Shown piece after piece: positions 10,667 through 20,724 of a stretch of DNA of 64,000 bases (the stretch's first letter is position 1; each line of letters opens with the position of its first letter). The stretch lies in contig JANEZZ010001570.1 of assembly GCA_026122225.1 (NCBI GenBank), forward strand, positions 1,612,001 to 1,676,000, written 5' to 3'. The notes under the pieces are model-generated. The model saw only the letters and a list, made by a program, of their open reading frames with translations, ran no database searches and was not told where the DNA came from. The stretch comes from Heloderma charlesbogerti. Lineage: Eukaryota > Chordata > Lepidosauria > Squamata > Helodermatidae. Both the position numbers and the translations under genes were made by a program.

Positions 10667-11028
10667 CCAGTTCTCACATCACATTAAACCATGGTGGGTT
10701 AGTTAATCCCTGGGGTTAAGTGGCATGTATGGGCAGCCATTTTGTATAATCGTGACTGTGGCTTATTGTGTCATGCACACCCAGCAAGGGGGGCATTGTT
10801 GGCACCGTGAACAAACCACCCCCAACCCATGGGCTGTTTTAGGATTGTGGGTGGTTTGTTAACCATGCCAACAAACTGCCTTCACCAGTTCACACAACAC
10901 AACAAGCCATGGTCACGGTTTGGACATGCAAAAGTCACCCAGCATGCACTACAGCCCAGAGTGACTTAAATAAACCACAAAGGGCTGTGGTCATCATGGG
11001 AACTGGGTCAATGTCTTTTTACAACTCA
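10667..11028. mobile_element. Candidate MITE with CCAGTTC termini
   Basis: The left end GGGCCAGTTCTCACATCACA is imperfectly complementary to the right end near GGGAACTGGGTC (about 11015-11028). Internal inverted segments include GGTGGGTTAGTTAA against GGTTTGTTAACCATG. No clear target duplication is visible. The form fits a degraded non-autonomous DNA transposon. Confidence 0.45.
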
Positions 11029-11048
11029 GCCAACTGAGCACACTGGAA

Positions 11049-11477
11049 TAGGGATGTTGTCCGCAAATCTGCTGGACCGCAAGTGCCCATGCCCGCTGAG
11101 CTGCACCTGCCGAGCCCCCCTCTTGCTGATCCCTGGACACCCCCTCCCACACTCAGTAAGCAGCCTGCTATTTACCTGGGCCCATTCATCTCTGTCCCGA
11201 TTGCCATGTTTTTTAAAAATATGGCAATCGGCAGCCCATGCCCATAGACTTACATAGCACTGTGAAACTCGAGTCTATGGGCGATTCACAGCACTTTTTG
11301 CATATAAGTCTTTGTGCCCATATAGACTTATATGCACATAGCCCAGTGGAGGGGTGGGGATGCTCAGAAAGAGAGGGGCTGAGAGAAAGGTGCCTACTAT
11401 TTTTGGCTTGGCCAACAAGGCCAGCCACAAATGGTAGACCCCTGCCTTTTTCACTGTACAGCAAAACTGTGGCTCTT
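11049..11477. mobile_element. Candidate diverged relative of the hAT-like MITEs
   Basis: The start TAGGGATGTT matches the family terminus. Inside are three inverted repeats: CCGATTGCCAT/ATGGCAATCGG near 11198-11230, CCCATAGACT/AGTCTATGGG near 11240-11281 and GCATATAAGTCT/AGACTTATATGC near 11300-11336. Flanks CACTGGAA (11041-11048) and CAGTGGAA (11478-11485) match at 7/8, but no CATCCCTA end precedes the second, so the right boundary is doubtful. Confidence 0.35.
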
Positions 11478-11819
11478 CAGTGGAATAGGTCTGTATGATG
11501 TAGTCCTGTGGTTATCCCGCTAGTCTGCTTTTGTGATACTCTTGCTATTTTATACTCTTTGCTATGTAGTTTTTAAATTTCTTTAACTTATTATATGTAT
11601 GTATGTATTTATTACATTATTTAATTAATATCTAACTTTTCCCACATGTAACTCAAGGTGGCATACATAGGATTCTGCTGGTCTCCCATCCAGGGACTGA
11701 CAAAACTCAGTCCTCCTGCTTAGTGTCAGCAACGTTACATAGCAACATAGGGCGTTCTGGAGGAAGGGTATCAGTGGAAACTAGTTCTGATGGCTATATG
11801 CAGTGTTGCTTTAAACTGT

Positions 11820-12016
11820 GTTTTATTGTTGGATTTTTAGAAAATTATTTTTAGTTCAAAGTTGTGTTTAGCTATACGATGTTTGTATATATTGTCCACA
11901 TGTTTTTATGTAGATAGTTTTTAAACTTTGTGTATTGTATAATATTTCAACTTTCGTAAACCACCCAGAGAGCTTTGGCTATGGGGCAGTATAGAAACAA
12001 CAACAACAACAACAAG
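11820..12016 (+). mobile_element. L2 LINE 3' end
   Basis: The segment ends ACCACCCAGAGAGCTTTGGC...TATAGAAA followed by (CAA)n. This matches the 3' terminus of L2 elements; a second copy is at about 37860-37987. Only the tail is left. Confidence 0.7.
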
Positions 12017-12090
12017 CTACACCCACTATCAGAGAGAGGCAGTCTGCCTAAGTAGACCAGTTGTTGGGGAACATGACTGGGAGGGTGCTA

Positions 12091-12177
12091 TTGCACACAT
12101 TGCACACACGCTATTGCACACACGCTATTGCACACACGCTATTGCACACACGCTATTGCACACACACTATTGCACAC
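12091..12177 (+). repeat. 14-bp tandem repeat
   Basis: About six units of CTATTGCACACACG or slight variants lie head to tail. The array abuts the LINE tail that follows. Confidence 0.9.
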
Positions 12178-12275
12178 TTGTGGGTTTCCTGCAGGCAGCT
12201 GGTTGGCCACTGTGTGAACATAATGATGGACTAGATAGGCCTGGACTGATCCAGCATGGCTCATCTTATGTTCTT
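12178..12275 (+). mobile_element. CR1/L3-like LINE 3' fragment
   Basis: The segment GCAGCTGGTTGGCCACTGTG...GATCCAGCATGGCTC...TCTTATGTTCTT is the complement of the one at about 42046-42130, which is joined to CR1-type reverse transcriptase. It is a short 3' remnant. Confidence 0.6.
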
Positions 12276-12459
12276 CTGAAGCTGTCTTGTACTGAGTCAG
12301 ACCATTGGTCCATATAGTGCAGTATAGTCAATGCTGACTGGCGGCATCTCTCCTGGGTTTCAGGCAGGATTCTTTCCTAGCTGTATGTGGAGATGTTAGG
12401 AATTGAACTCGCAACCTTCAGTAAGCAAAGCGTATACTCTACCACTGAGCTATAGCCCT
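12276..12459 (-). mobile_element. tRNA-derived SINE
   Basis: On the minus strand it begins GGGCTATAGCTCAGTGGTAG (A box) and carries GCGAGTTCAATTCC (B box), as expected of a tRNA-derived polymerase III promoter. The body ends GGTCTGACTCAGTACAAGAC. The copy at 2893-3068 is the same family in the other orientation. It could be misread as a tRNA gene, but the anticodon and acceptor arms do not fold and the SINE body follows. Confidence 0.8.
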
Positions 12460-14009
12460 ATTTTATCCTATGTGCCTTCAGACCAAGTCCTGAGTATATG
12501 GCACTTTGCTTTAATGTTATGAGCTGGAGATCTCCTAGGCAGAATGCAAAAGCAGGATAAGTATTTTCAACAAACAAAATAAAGCACAAAATAAAGCTTG
12601 CTCTGGGCTTATTACTCACACTGCATGCAGGAATGAGAGCTCTTCCTTTCAGATTTTTCTTGAAGTTAAAGACACTTCTACTTACAGACATATTTCCTAG
12701 ACACTGCCTAGGATTAACAGAGAAACATTTACCAGTGTTAAATTTACCAACAATAGTTCTGCCTGTTGCATTCAGGAAACCTCTCTTTCACCACATCCAT
12801 CAAAATGTCTGCATAATGGGACTTCTGCCATAGATGTGGTAAACAAAATAGGTGTCATTCATAATCATAATGTTTATCTGAGCCTTGGCTTCCAATCTTT
12901 CATAAGCACAATATAGACTGAAAGGGTTTTTTGTTTAAATTTTGCAGCACTTACATTAAAGAAAGAAAAGAAAAGAGGATGCTTTGTGTGAGCAGCTGGA
13001 AAGACCATGGATACCAACCTGAGGCTATTATAGGCTTCCCTAAAGTAGTAGGTAGGCACATCAATCATAACACTTTGATTGCCTTGGTTCATTGCCCATT
13101 GCCTTGGATCTTCAGATGGCCCATAGCCCACAGCTTCAAAGCCCCACCACCAGCTAGGGTTGGCTTGTGTCCTTTTTTACATAGATCAGTCCTCTGTTTG
13201 AAGAGCTGTCAAAAGACTGTTGTCTTATCTGAAGGAATCCTCTATTTGAACAGCTGCCCTGTCCAATTCCAGTTCAAGGATAAAGAACCACGTGAGCTGA
13301 TGCCCATCAACAGTTAGCACCTTGGCAACAGACTGAACATGCAGACAGACAGGACATATGGTCACAGTTTTTTATACTATGGTGAGAAATACTATATTTC
13401 TATTTAAGTTATATATTTTTCTAAATTTTTCATATAAATTAGCATATGCAAAATTGTATACAGATAGGTGTCCTCTTTGGTCCTCTTTTTTGGTGATGCA
13501 TTTCCTCTTTTGGGGGTGATTCATAAGTGGCCACCCTACCACCAGCCCTTTTCTTCCTTACTATTCCCAGGCAGCATTCCTCCAAACAGACCCTCCCTGC
13601 TTGCCAGGTGGTGGGGACAGGCAGCAGCAGGAACAAGTGGCAAGGAGAGGCTGCCATCCAACACTTCCCATTTCAGTACAAGGGCACTGCAAGAGGAAAA
13701 AAGTTGGGCCTGCTCGGGTGGGATCATTGCTCCCATTCCTGGTAAGTTGCCAGGTGGGCCCAGTGTGGCTTTTGGGGGAACTGTCTCTCCAAAGCACCAC
13801 CCTTGTCCCTCCCCCAGTAAGCATGGGGTCAATGATCCTGCCTGGGCTAGCACATTTTCCCCCTTTCAACAGATCAACACTAAAGGAGAGGTGATGGACC
13901 AGGTGGCTGTCCCAAATGCTTCTGGCCTTCGATATTGTGGGCAGTATCCAAATGTATCATTCCACTAGGACAATGATGTCATGCTCTCAAAAACTTGGTT
14001 CCAAACTAT
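12460..14009. other. Unique sequence, no gene recognised
   Basis: Several open frames overlap in all phases at 13468-13968 without a recognisable family, splice context or codon bias I can judge by eye. I do not call a gene. Confidence 0.4.
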
Positions 14010-14408
14010 TAGGGATGTTAGAGAATTCCATCATGGTCTCCAGTGAGGCCAGATTCTTTAGAATCCCTTACCTTGTTCCGGGTGGGGCCATCCATGGTGG
14101 GTGGGAGGCAATGCGTCCCTCCCCCCGGAATCCTCCCTGGCCGGCTCCGCTCCGTGGCGAGTCTGCGGAGCCGCCGGCCAGGGCTGCCTGCAGCCGGACC
14201 TCTGTCCGCTGCTGGGCTGCGGCTGCAAATGGTGGCTGCTTAGTAGCCGCCATTTGCGTCCCTGCATTAGCCATTATAGGCTATGTATATATATATGTAG
14301 TTCTTTAGAATCCGTCCCCTTGGAGTCCGTGGCGGAATGGAGCAACCCCCTCACCCCCCCATGAAACTTTCCTGGGATGGATCTTACCTGGTGTCAGCTG
14401 TCCAGTCC
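14010..14408 (+). mobile_element. hAT-like MITE, copy D1 (rearranged, truncated)
   Basis: This starts TAGGGATGTT with the family left end, but the left-end hairpin is broken. TTCTTTAGAATCC occurs at 14054-14066 and again at 14301-14313, and between them lies right-end-type sequence (CTTACC, GGGAGGCAATGCG, CCATTTGCGTCCCTGC). After the second copy the left end resumes and stops at 14408 against the next element. No terminal duplication fits. It looks like a template-switch or nested-deletion product. Confidence 0.75.
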
Positions 14409-15119
14409 TAGGGGTGGACGAAAGTCACTTACCTGTCCTCGAAGGATGTTCGCGGTAGGGGGGAGGCGCTTCGCTGGTCCCCCCATGAAGTTCAGGCCGG
14501 GGGGGAGGCTTCCCGCCTCGCCCTGGCCGAAATTCAGGCCGGGGAGGAGGCTTCCCACCTCGCCCATCCGCGAACGCGAAAGTTAAAACAAAAAACAAAA
14601 AACGCCCCCTGATAGGCTACGTGACGATTAAGGCGGCGAAAATAAGGGGAACGCAAATAGCGTAGCATCTACGCTATTTGCGTTCCCCTTATTTTCGCCG
14701 TCTTAGTCTACGTAAATGTTTACATAGACTAAGACGTGCCAAAATAAGGAATACAAATGGCGGCGGCCATGGCCGCCGCCATTTGCATACGCGTGTTTTT
14801 TGTTTTTGTTTTTTTAAGTCAGCCGTGATAGGCTACGTAAACATTTACATAGCCTATCACGGTGTTTTTTTTTAAATCTAGCCGTGATAGGCTATGTAAA
14901 TCTTTACGTAGCCTATCACTTTTTTTGTTTTTGTTTTGTTTTTAACTGGAAATGGCGGTGGCAGCAGCCAGTCGGAAGACCAGCTGCTGCAGCCGCTGCA
15001 GCTGCAGCCGCAGCTGCCGCCGCCGTCAGGAAGATCCACCTAAGGTAAGTCCCGTCCCGGGGGGAGGCAGGGGGCGGGCCATTCCCCGAGATCCGTGGCG
15101 GAATTCTCTGACATCCCTA
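14409..15119 (-). mobile_element. hAT-like palindromic MITE, copy D2
   Basis: The element starts TAGGGGTGGACGAAAGTCAC (right end first) and ends GGAATTCTCTGACATCCCTA. ACTTACC lies 18 nt from the start and GGTAAGT near 15044. The core palindrome is centred at about 14667 on GTAGCATCTAC. The left arm is shortened: GGCTACGTGACGATTAA joins directly to GGCGGCGAAAATAAGG. Its flanks (TCCAGTCC and CTTCTGAG) do not match, so the D1/D2 pair is a composite. Confidence 0.85.
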
Positions 15120-15692
15120 CTTCTGAGTAGACATGCACAGAGTTGGTTCTCCTCTCTGCTCAGCTTTGTATTTCCACATCCAGCTCATTATCAAACCTCC
15201 TGTTAGTTATCTCAGAAGACCCTTGGGTGAATGGGTGGGGGGGTTCCAGGGAACAGTTGGATTGAGGGAGATTCCCCACACACACACATAATGGAAGAAT
15301 ATAGTTCTTCATATTCCCTGGTATGTTTATTCCTCATTTTGTCCATTCCCTGAGCATGTGCAGAGTGTGCTTTTTAGTCAAACAGAGAAGGTTGCTGATC
15401 TTTCCCTTCATGCTGCATTTGTACAAGTACATTTGCTTCAGAGAGAACTTTCCATTATACTGTCTCTTTTTCTTCATGAGTTTCATATAACAGAAGTGTG
15501 GTGAAGTGGTGAGAGTCCAGCCCAAAGTCACCCAGTGAGATAACTAACAGGTTTGATCATGAGCTGTATGTGGAAATACAAAGCTGAGCTGGGGGCAAGT
15601 GGGGTGCTGACATGTGTAGGAATAAGTTGCATTGAACGCAGTAAGACTTACTTCTCTGAGTAGACATGCACAGAGTTGATTCTCCTCTCCGT
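15120..15692. repeat. Local inverted and direct duplication
   Basis: Sequence at about 15135-15212 recurs inverted at about 15536-15595 (GAGATAACTAACAGGTTTG, GTGGAAATACAAAGCTGAGC). TGAGTAGACATGCACAGAGT at about 15123-15142 recurs in direct orientation at about 15656-15675. The spacer (15213-15535) is unique. These may be parts of an unnamed DNA repeat. Confidence 0.6.
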
Positions 15693-15805
15693 TTTAGCCT
15701 CACAACGTCACCAACAAGGCTAGATGTGGAAATAGAAAGCCTAGCAGGGGGAATAATACTCGTGCAGGGCTCCAGACTGGCATGGTTATTTTAAAATGTT
15801 TTTTT

Positions 15806-15832
15806 TTCTTTCTTTCTTTCTTTCTTTCTTTC
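15806..15832 (+). repeat. (TTTC)n microsatellite
   Basis: Consecutive TTTC units lie in otherwise unremarkable sequence. Confidence 0.9.
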
Positions 15833-16079
15833 AAACGGCGTTGCTTTAAACAAAGAGTGCATCGCTCAGGCACACCTAGGGCAGCCTTGTTTTGGGAAGC
15901 CCCCAGGAGGAGAAGTGTTTTGGCTGAAAGTAAACGGAGATGGAGGACTTCAATTGAAAAAGAATGCCCACAAACAAGGCGGTGAGCACAATTCTTTTTT
16001 TAAAAAAAAAACTTATGTATTTATTATCGAAATATACTACCTTACGTTTTTATTTACGAAAATTTCGTGACTCTGTGCG

Positions 16080-16464
16080 GATGACCAAAAAAAGCCGCAT
16101 GACTGCTGGCTCTGCAGGACCTCGTGGTGCTGTTCCGCAGAGGATTCCGTTGCACAGATTGAAAGGAATTCGATCCCATTTCAGTCCATGGCGGAATTCT
16201 CTGACATCCCTAGAAAACCCCATTAACACAAATGGTGGCCGTGAAGTGGCCATTTACACAAGATTACAGGTATAAATGCACCATTTATGCCTGTAATCTT
16301 GTGTAAATGGCTGCTTTACAGCCGCCGTTTGCATAAATGGGGATTTATGAAAAAGGCCAGACCATTATTTTTACGCAAAATGGTGGCTCAGCATGGGATT
16401 GGTAGCCAGCAAGGGTCCGGCAAGTGGCGTGCAGCGTGGATGGGGGTGAGTTTGACTATCCCTA
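16080..16464. mobile_element. hAT-like MITE fragments, copy E (composite)
   Basis: A left-end terminus in minus orientation (GGCGGAATTCTCTGACATCCCTA-type) ends at 16212. The next segment contains an AT-richer palindrome (ATTACAGGTATAAATGCACC against its complement, about 16263-16312). It finishes with a right-end-type terminus GGTGAGTTTGACTATCCCTA at 16445-16464. Both termini face right, so this is two truncated elements fused. The left boundary is uncertain. Confidence 0.55.
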
Positions 16465-18340
16465 CTCAGGTCATGTTTGTGCAAGCATGGTTGTGCAAGC
16501 GTGGTTGTGCAACTGCTTCCACATCCAATTGCACAAGTGTAATGCACAAATGCTTGCACAACGGAAAGATTCGGCTGAGCTCTATTAGCGCTATTTGAGT
16601 TTGCAGAATGGCCCGTTGGTGTGTCACTGGAGGCAAGGCCCAGGGGCATTTTGGGAGAGGGGAAAGATGATGCAGTCTGCTAGCACAGCAGTTCTACTTA
16701 CCATCCTGGGCCTTTGCTTTTGATGTTTAGGGGGGAAATTGTGGCATCAGCACTGGTGGACCCTTGCATTTGCCCAAACATGCTGGGTGCTAACATAGGC
16801 CTGGCTGGTATTAGGCATCTTTGGTTTGACGTTTAAAGCCTGTTTTTGTCAAAGTGAAGCACTTAGCAATCCCATTAATTTCAGTGGGAAAGCTAAACAG
16901 GCACCCAATTCTCTCTCATTAAAGTTAACTGGACTTAAAAGTCTGGCTGACTTGTGTCCTTGATTTAGCATGTGTGGTTAGTTGGCAGAAGTACTTTTAT
17001 TTGTATTTTTTCACTCTGCTTCATCCAAAACCATTTCATTAACGTATTACATATTTTCTCTACAGCATGAGAAACTGCAATAGTGTAATTATGTTCCCCT
17101 TCTCTACCTCGGAGATTGTTTCTGTAAATATTTTCTATCAAGCAAACTGCAGGTGCTGCATTTTTCATATAATTTGCAAAGTGTTGTATCAGTGCAGCCA
17201 AAGATGCTCAAATTGCAATTTGCACCTTTATTTCAATTAAAATAGGGCTAATCTAGCATGAGAGGGAGAAAAGATGCAATGTTCTGTTTAAATACAAAAG
17301 GAGCACTCACCTGATTTTCTAATGTGTTTTAAATATTTCAGTGGCACAATATTCACATATAAAAGAAATCTCCATTATACTGTATGACCATTTTCTTTTT
17401 CAGGATGACAAACTGCACAAGTAATTGTATGAAGCTCCATTATCTTTCCCAAAATAACTTCACAACATTAAGACATAGGGAGGCTCAGAAATAATCACAG
17501 TGGTCAAAGAGCTAGAAGTGTATAATCATTTTATATAGGAAATTATATTTTAGGATAGTGAGATAAATTCCTGCTTAACTCCTAGTAGACACAACTATTA
17601 CTCCAGGGTATCCTATTAAGTGATCTCAGAGCAGTGAGCTTTAAGGCGTCTATAGGCCTAAGTAAAGGAGGGGAAACCAAGGAAGCTGGGACACAGTGGT
17701 ACCCTCTGGATGCTCAGGAGAATGAAGTGAGGCGTGAGTTGATAAGGTCACAGAAGGAAGAACCAGCATTTTAATCTCATGTTAAGATCGTTTTGAATAA
17801 ATCTACTTTCCATAAGGCCCAAATCAAAGATTATGAAGGAAGAGGTACGTATGGTGTTACTGTCTAGCGCCAAGTGGGAAGACAAATCTAATTACTTTTA
17901 TGACGGTATAGAAACAGAATACATAAATAATATAGAATGAAAAGGAAATATATGTATTTCTGCATAAACACAATAATCCTCTATGGGAGGCATAATGCAG
18001 AAATCAGGGGAAGGTAGCACAAATGCTTGTCTTCCTTAAAAGATACTGGGGTGACACCCTCTTTCTCTGCATAATTTCCAGTTCTTATTCTGGGAGGAGG
18101 GGACATACCGTGTTAGGAAATGGTGGGGAAAGGGTCCGTCTCTTCTGCAAGCTAAAGAAGATTTTTTTTCCAGTTTGGAGGAGGGGAGCCAGAAAACATT
18201 CAGTTCAGTGGTGGCTAGCTAATGCCTTCCAGAGAGGGATGCTACACACCCAGACACGTGGCTAAGCCACTCCCACCAGTGGAGCCTAGCAAGTCAAGAG
18301 GCAGAACCTGGTGGGTCAGAAGACAAACCCAGAGGAACAC
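16465..18340. other. Unique AT-rich sequence
   Basis: I recognise no gene or repeat apart from a short fragment at about 16860-16930 that resembles the GGGTGCAATCC MITE interior. Confidence 0.45.
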
Positions 18341-18691
18341 TAACCCTATTCACACATTCTGAAGAACACATCAGGGCTCAAAGCTGGAACTGGGTCAGCC
18401 AATGCTGGCTCAGCCCCTAACATCCATATGCATGCTGGCTCCGCCCCTTCATTCCATGACCTCATTGCAAGGTCTGCAGCGTGGTTCTACTCACATTCAG
18501 ATTCGGTTGACAAAAACAGGATCCTCAACATGCAGAGCATTCTACTCCAGTCCAACTGCATGTGAATAAAGCTCCATGGGAATGAAAAGGTAGTGGCCAG
18601 CACACCTGCAGACATTGGGATGGGGCCAATGTACTCATCCCATCTCGACTTTGAGCCCTCGCACATTCTTTGGAATGAGTGAATAGGGTTA
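18341..18691. mobile_element. Candidate MITE with AACCCTATTCAC termini
   Basis: AACCCTATTCAC at 18342-18353 is perfectly complementary to GTGAATAGGGTT at 18679-18690. The inverted match extends imperfectly inward (ACATTCTG against TTGGAATGA). I see no unambiguous target duplication. The length of about 350 bp and the absence of coding fit a non-autonomous DNA transposon. Confidence 0.55.
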
Positions 18692-18783
18692 CTCTCTTCC
18701 AGAGGGGTGACTTCTCCGCAGTTCAAGTTGGATTGGTTTGGAAAAGAAGCTAAGCTCCTCTCCTGCAAAAACACACGCATGCA

Positions 18784-18829
18784 CGTGTGTGTGTGTGTGT
18801 GTGTGTGTGCACATGCACACACACACACA
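18784..18829. repeat. (GT)n-(CA)n tract
   Basis: A (GT)n run passes into (CA)n through GCACATGCAC, so the tract is self-complementary. Confidence 0.9.
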
Positions 18830-19182
18830 GTCAGAACTAGCTTGGTGCATTGCCTAAGCCAAGCCAGATTTGAATGCCCAGCCACTCACCCAGTTTCCCT
18901 GATCCATCAAAAATCCCTTCTTACTTCCCATTATACTACAGAGCTGGTTGGGGCAGTGGAGTTGGCAGCACTCCAGCCAAAGGAAGCAGGAAGAAAGGAA
19001 ATTCTGTCCTCCCTGCTCTCTCTCATCATGAAAAAAGCCCCAGCGGCCCCTAGGATTCCACTCCTAGCACTGGAATTGATGGAGCATAATGACTTCCCAA
19101 GGCCGCAAACTGAATTCAAGGCAGAAAAAAGGTAGTATTTATTTCAAAATATTTAACCACTTCTTTGAACTTCTTTGAACCA

Positions 19183-19222
19183 CTTCTGTAAGTGGCTGCA
19201 ACACAGCAGCCACTTACAGAAG
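19183..19222. repeat. Perfect 17-bp hairpin
   Basis: CTTCTGTAAGTGGCTGC (19183-19199) is exactly complementary to 19206-19222 across a 6-nt loop. It is not part of the hAT-like family. Confidence 0.9.
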
Positions 19223-19536
19223 GCAAGTTGTTTAATTTTTCTTTCACCCTAAGTCAGTTTGCCTTCAGTTTATTTTACCCAAGTAATATTCACCCAGCTC
19301 CCTCCAATCAATCCCCCTTCAAGCAATTTAGTCTCTCAAATTATTTTTCTATATCTCCCCTATTTAATTTTCCCTTCTGCTCCTACCCCCCCCCCAAAAA
19401 ACAAAGAAATTCAGTTTTTCTTACCTATGTCAACAGTGCAGTCCAGACAGGTCTCTCTCCTTTTTTGCCTCCTGTCAACATTAATGCAGATACTGTGGCT
19501 GAGTGGGGCAATTGGATGCACGATCACAGCAGTCAT

Positions 19537-19962
19537 TAGGGATGTATGAAACCCCCTTACCTGGAGTCCGCGGGGGGTCCGCAGGCGGGGGAGGTGATCC
19601 ACAGAGCTGCCGGCCAGGTCTGGCTGCTGGCAGACTTCCAACTGCTGGGCTGCAAATGGCGTCTGGCATAGTGGACGCCATTTGCGTCCCTGCTCTTTGC
19701 CATGATAGGCTACGTAAAGATTTACATAGCCTATCACAGCAAAGAGAAAGGACGTAAATGGCGTCCACTACGTAGGATGCCATTTTCTTCCGCAGGACTG
19801 CAGCGGACGGACCGGACTGGCCAGGGGCGGGTAGGATCCGTTCCGGGGCAACTTCGTGGGGTGGCGGAGGTGGGTGGTTCATTCTGCCACGGACTCCGAG
19901 GGGCCGGATTCTTTAGAATCCTGCCTCATCGGAGTCTGTGGCGGAATTCTCTAACATCCCTA
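19537..19962 (-). mobile_element. hAT-like MITE, copy G (short)
   Basis: The element runs from TAGGGATGT (right end first, CTTACC at about 19557) to GGAATTCTCTAACATCCCTA. Flanks GCAGTCAT (19529-19536) and GTGGTCAT (19963-19970) match 6/8 and differ only by transitions. It has a single main palindrome, GATAGGCTACGTAAA/TTTACATAGCCTATC, centred near 19719. The left end contains GGATTCTTTAGAATCC. Confidence 0.85.
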
Positions 19963-20147
19963 GTGGTCATTGAACATGACCGGCCTGTTTTGGGGATTTG
20001 CCCTCTTTAGAGGTTTTTAAAAAATATTATTAAGTTGTATGTGCATGCATGCTTCAGCAAACCTTCATGTTTCCCCAAGCCAGCGGTTCCCTCTGTCTTG
20101 TGCATGTATGTTTCCATTTTGCCTACATAATTAATGACACTCAATCC

Positions 20148-20716
20148 TAGGGGTGTGCGAAGCACTTACCCCGTTCTGGTCAGCAGTCCACGGTGGTGGG
20201 GGAGGCGATCCCTCCCTCCCTCCCAGAATCCTCCCTCGCTGGCTCCACTCTGTGGCAAGGCCGCGGAGCCTCTGGCCGGGGCCGACTGCAGTTGGACTTT
20301 TGGCTGCTGCCGGGCTGTGGCCGCAAATGGCAGCCGCTATGCCAGCCACCATTTGCATCCCTGCCAAGCCGTGATAGGCTACATAAGTATCTATGTAGCC
20401 TATCACGACAAAAGGCAGGGATGCAAATGGCAGCTGCTACGCCATTTGCATCCCTGCCTTTTGCCGTGATTGGCTACGTAGATACTTACGTAGCCTATCA
20501 TGGCTTGGCAGGGACACAAATGGCGGCCGGTGTAGCCAGAGCTGCTGCCACTGCTGGAGCCGCTGCCGGAGCAGCCGCCACTGCCAGGTAGGTCCATTCC
20601 GGGGGGAATTTCGGGGGGTGGCAGGGGGGTAGTTTGTTCCTCCATGGTCTCGGGGGGGGGGATTCTAAAGAATCCAGCCTCACTGGAGTCCGTGGCAGAA
20701 TTCTCCAACATCCTTA
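20148..20716 (-). mobile_element. hAT-like MITE, copy H
   Basis: The element starts TAGGGGTGTGCGAAGCAC and ends ACATCCTTA, with a perfect duplication CTCAATCC (20140-20147 and 20717-20724). Two palindromes with arms GGCTACATAAG/CTATGTAGCC and GGCTACGTAGA/TACGTAGCC flank a central CAAATGGCAGC/GCCATTTG hairpin near 20433. Confidence 0.94.
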
Positions 20717-20724
20717 CTCAATCC

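Noticed and set aside
12433..12459. A tRNA gene suggested by A and B boxes
   Set aside because: The tRNA arms do not fold completely and a SINE body with a second copy at 2893-3068 follows.
13468..13968. A 166-codon open frame
   Set aside because: Overlapping frames of similar length exist on both strands, with no recognisable domain, and I cannot judge conservation.
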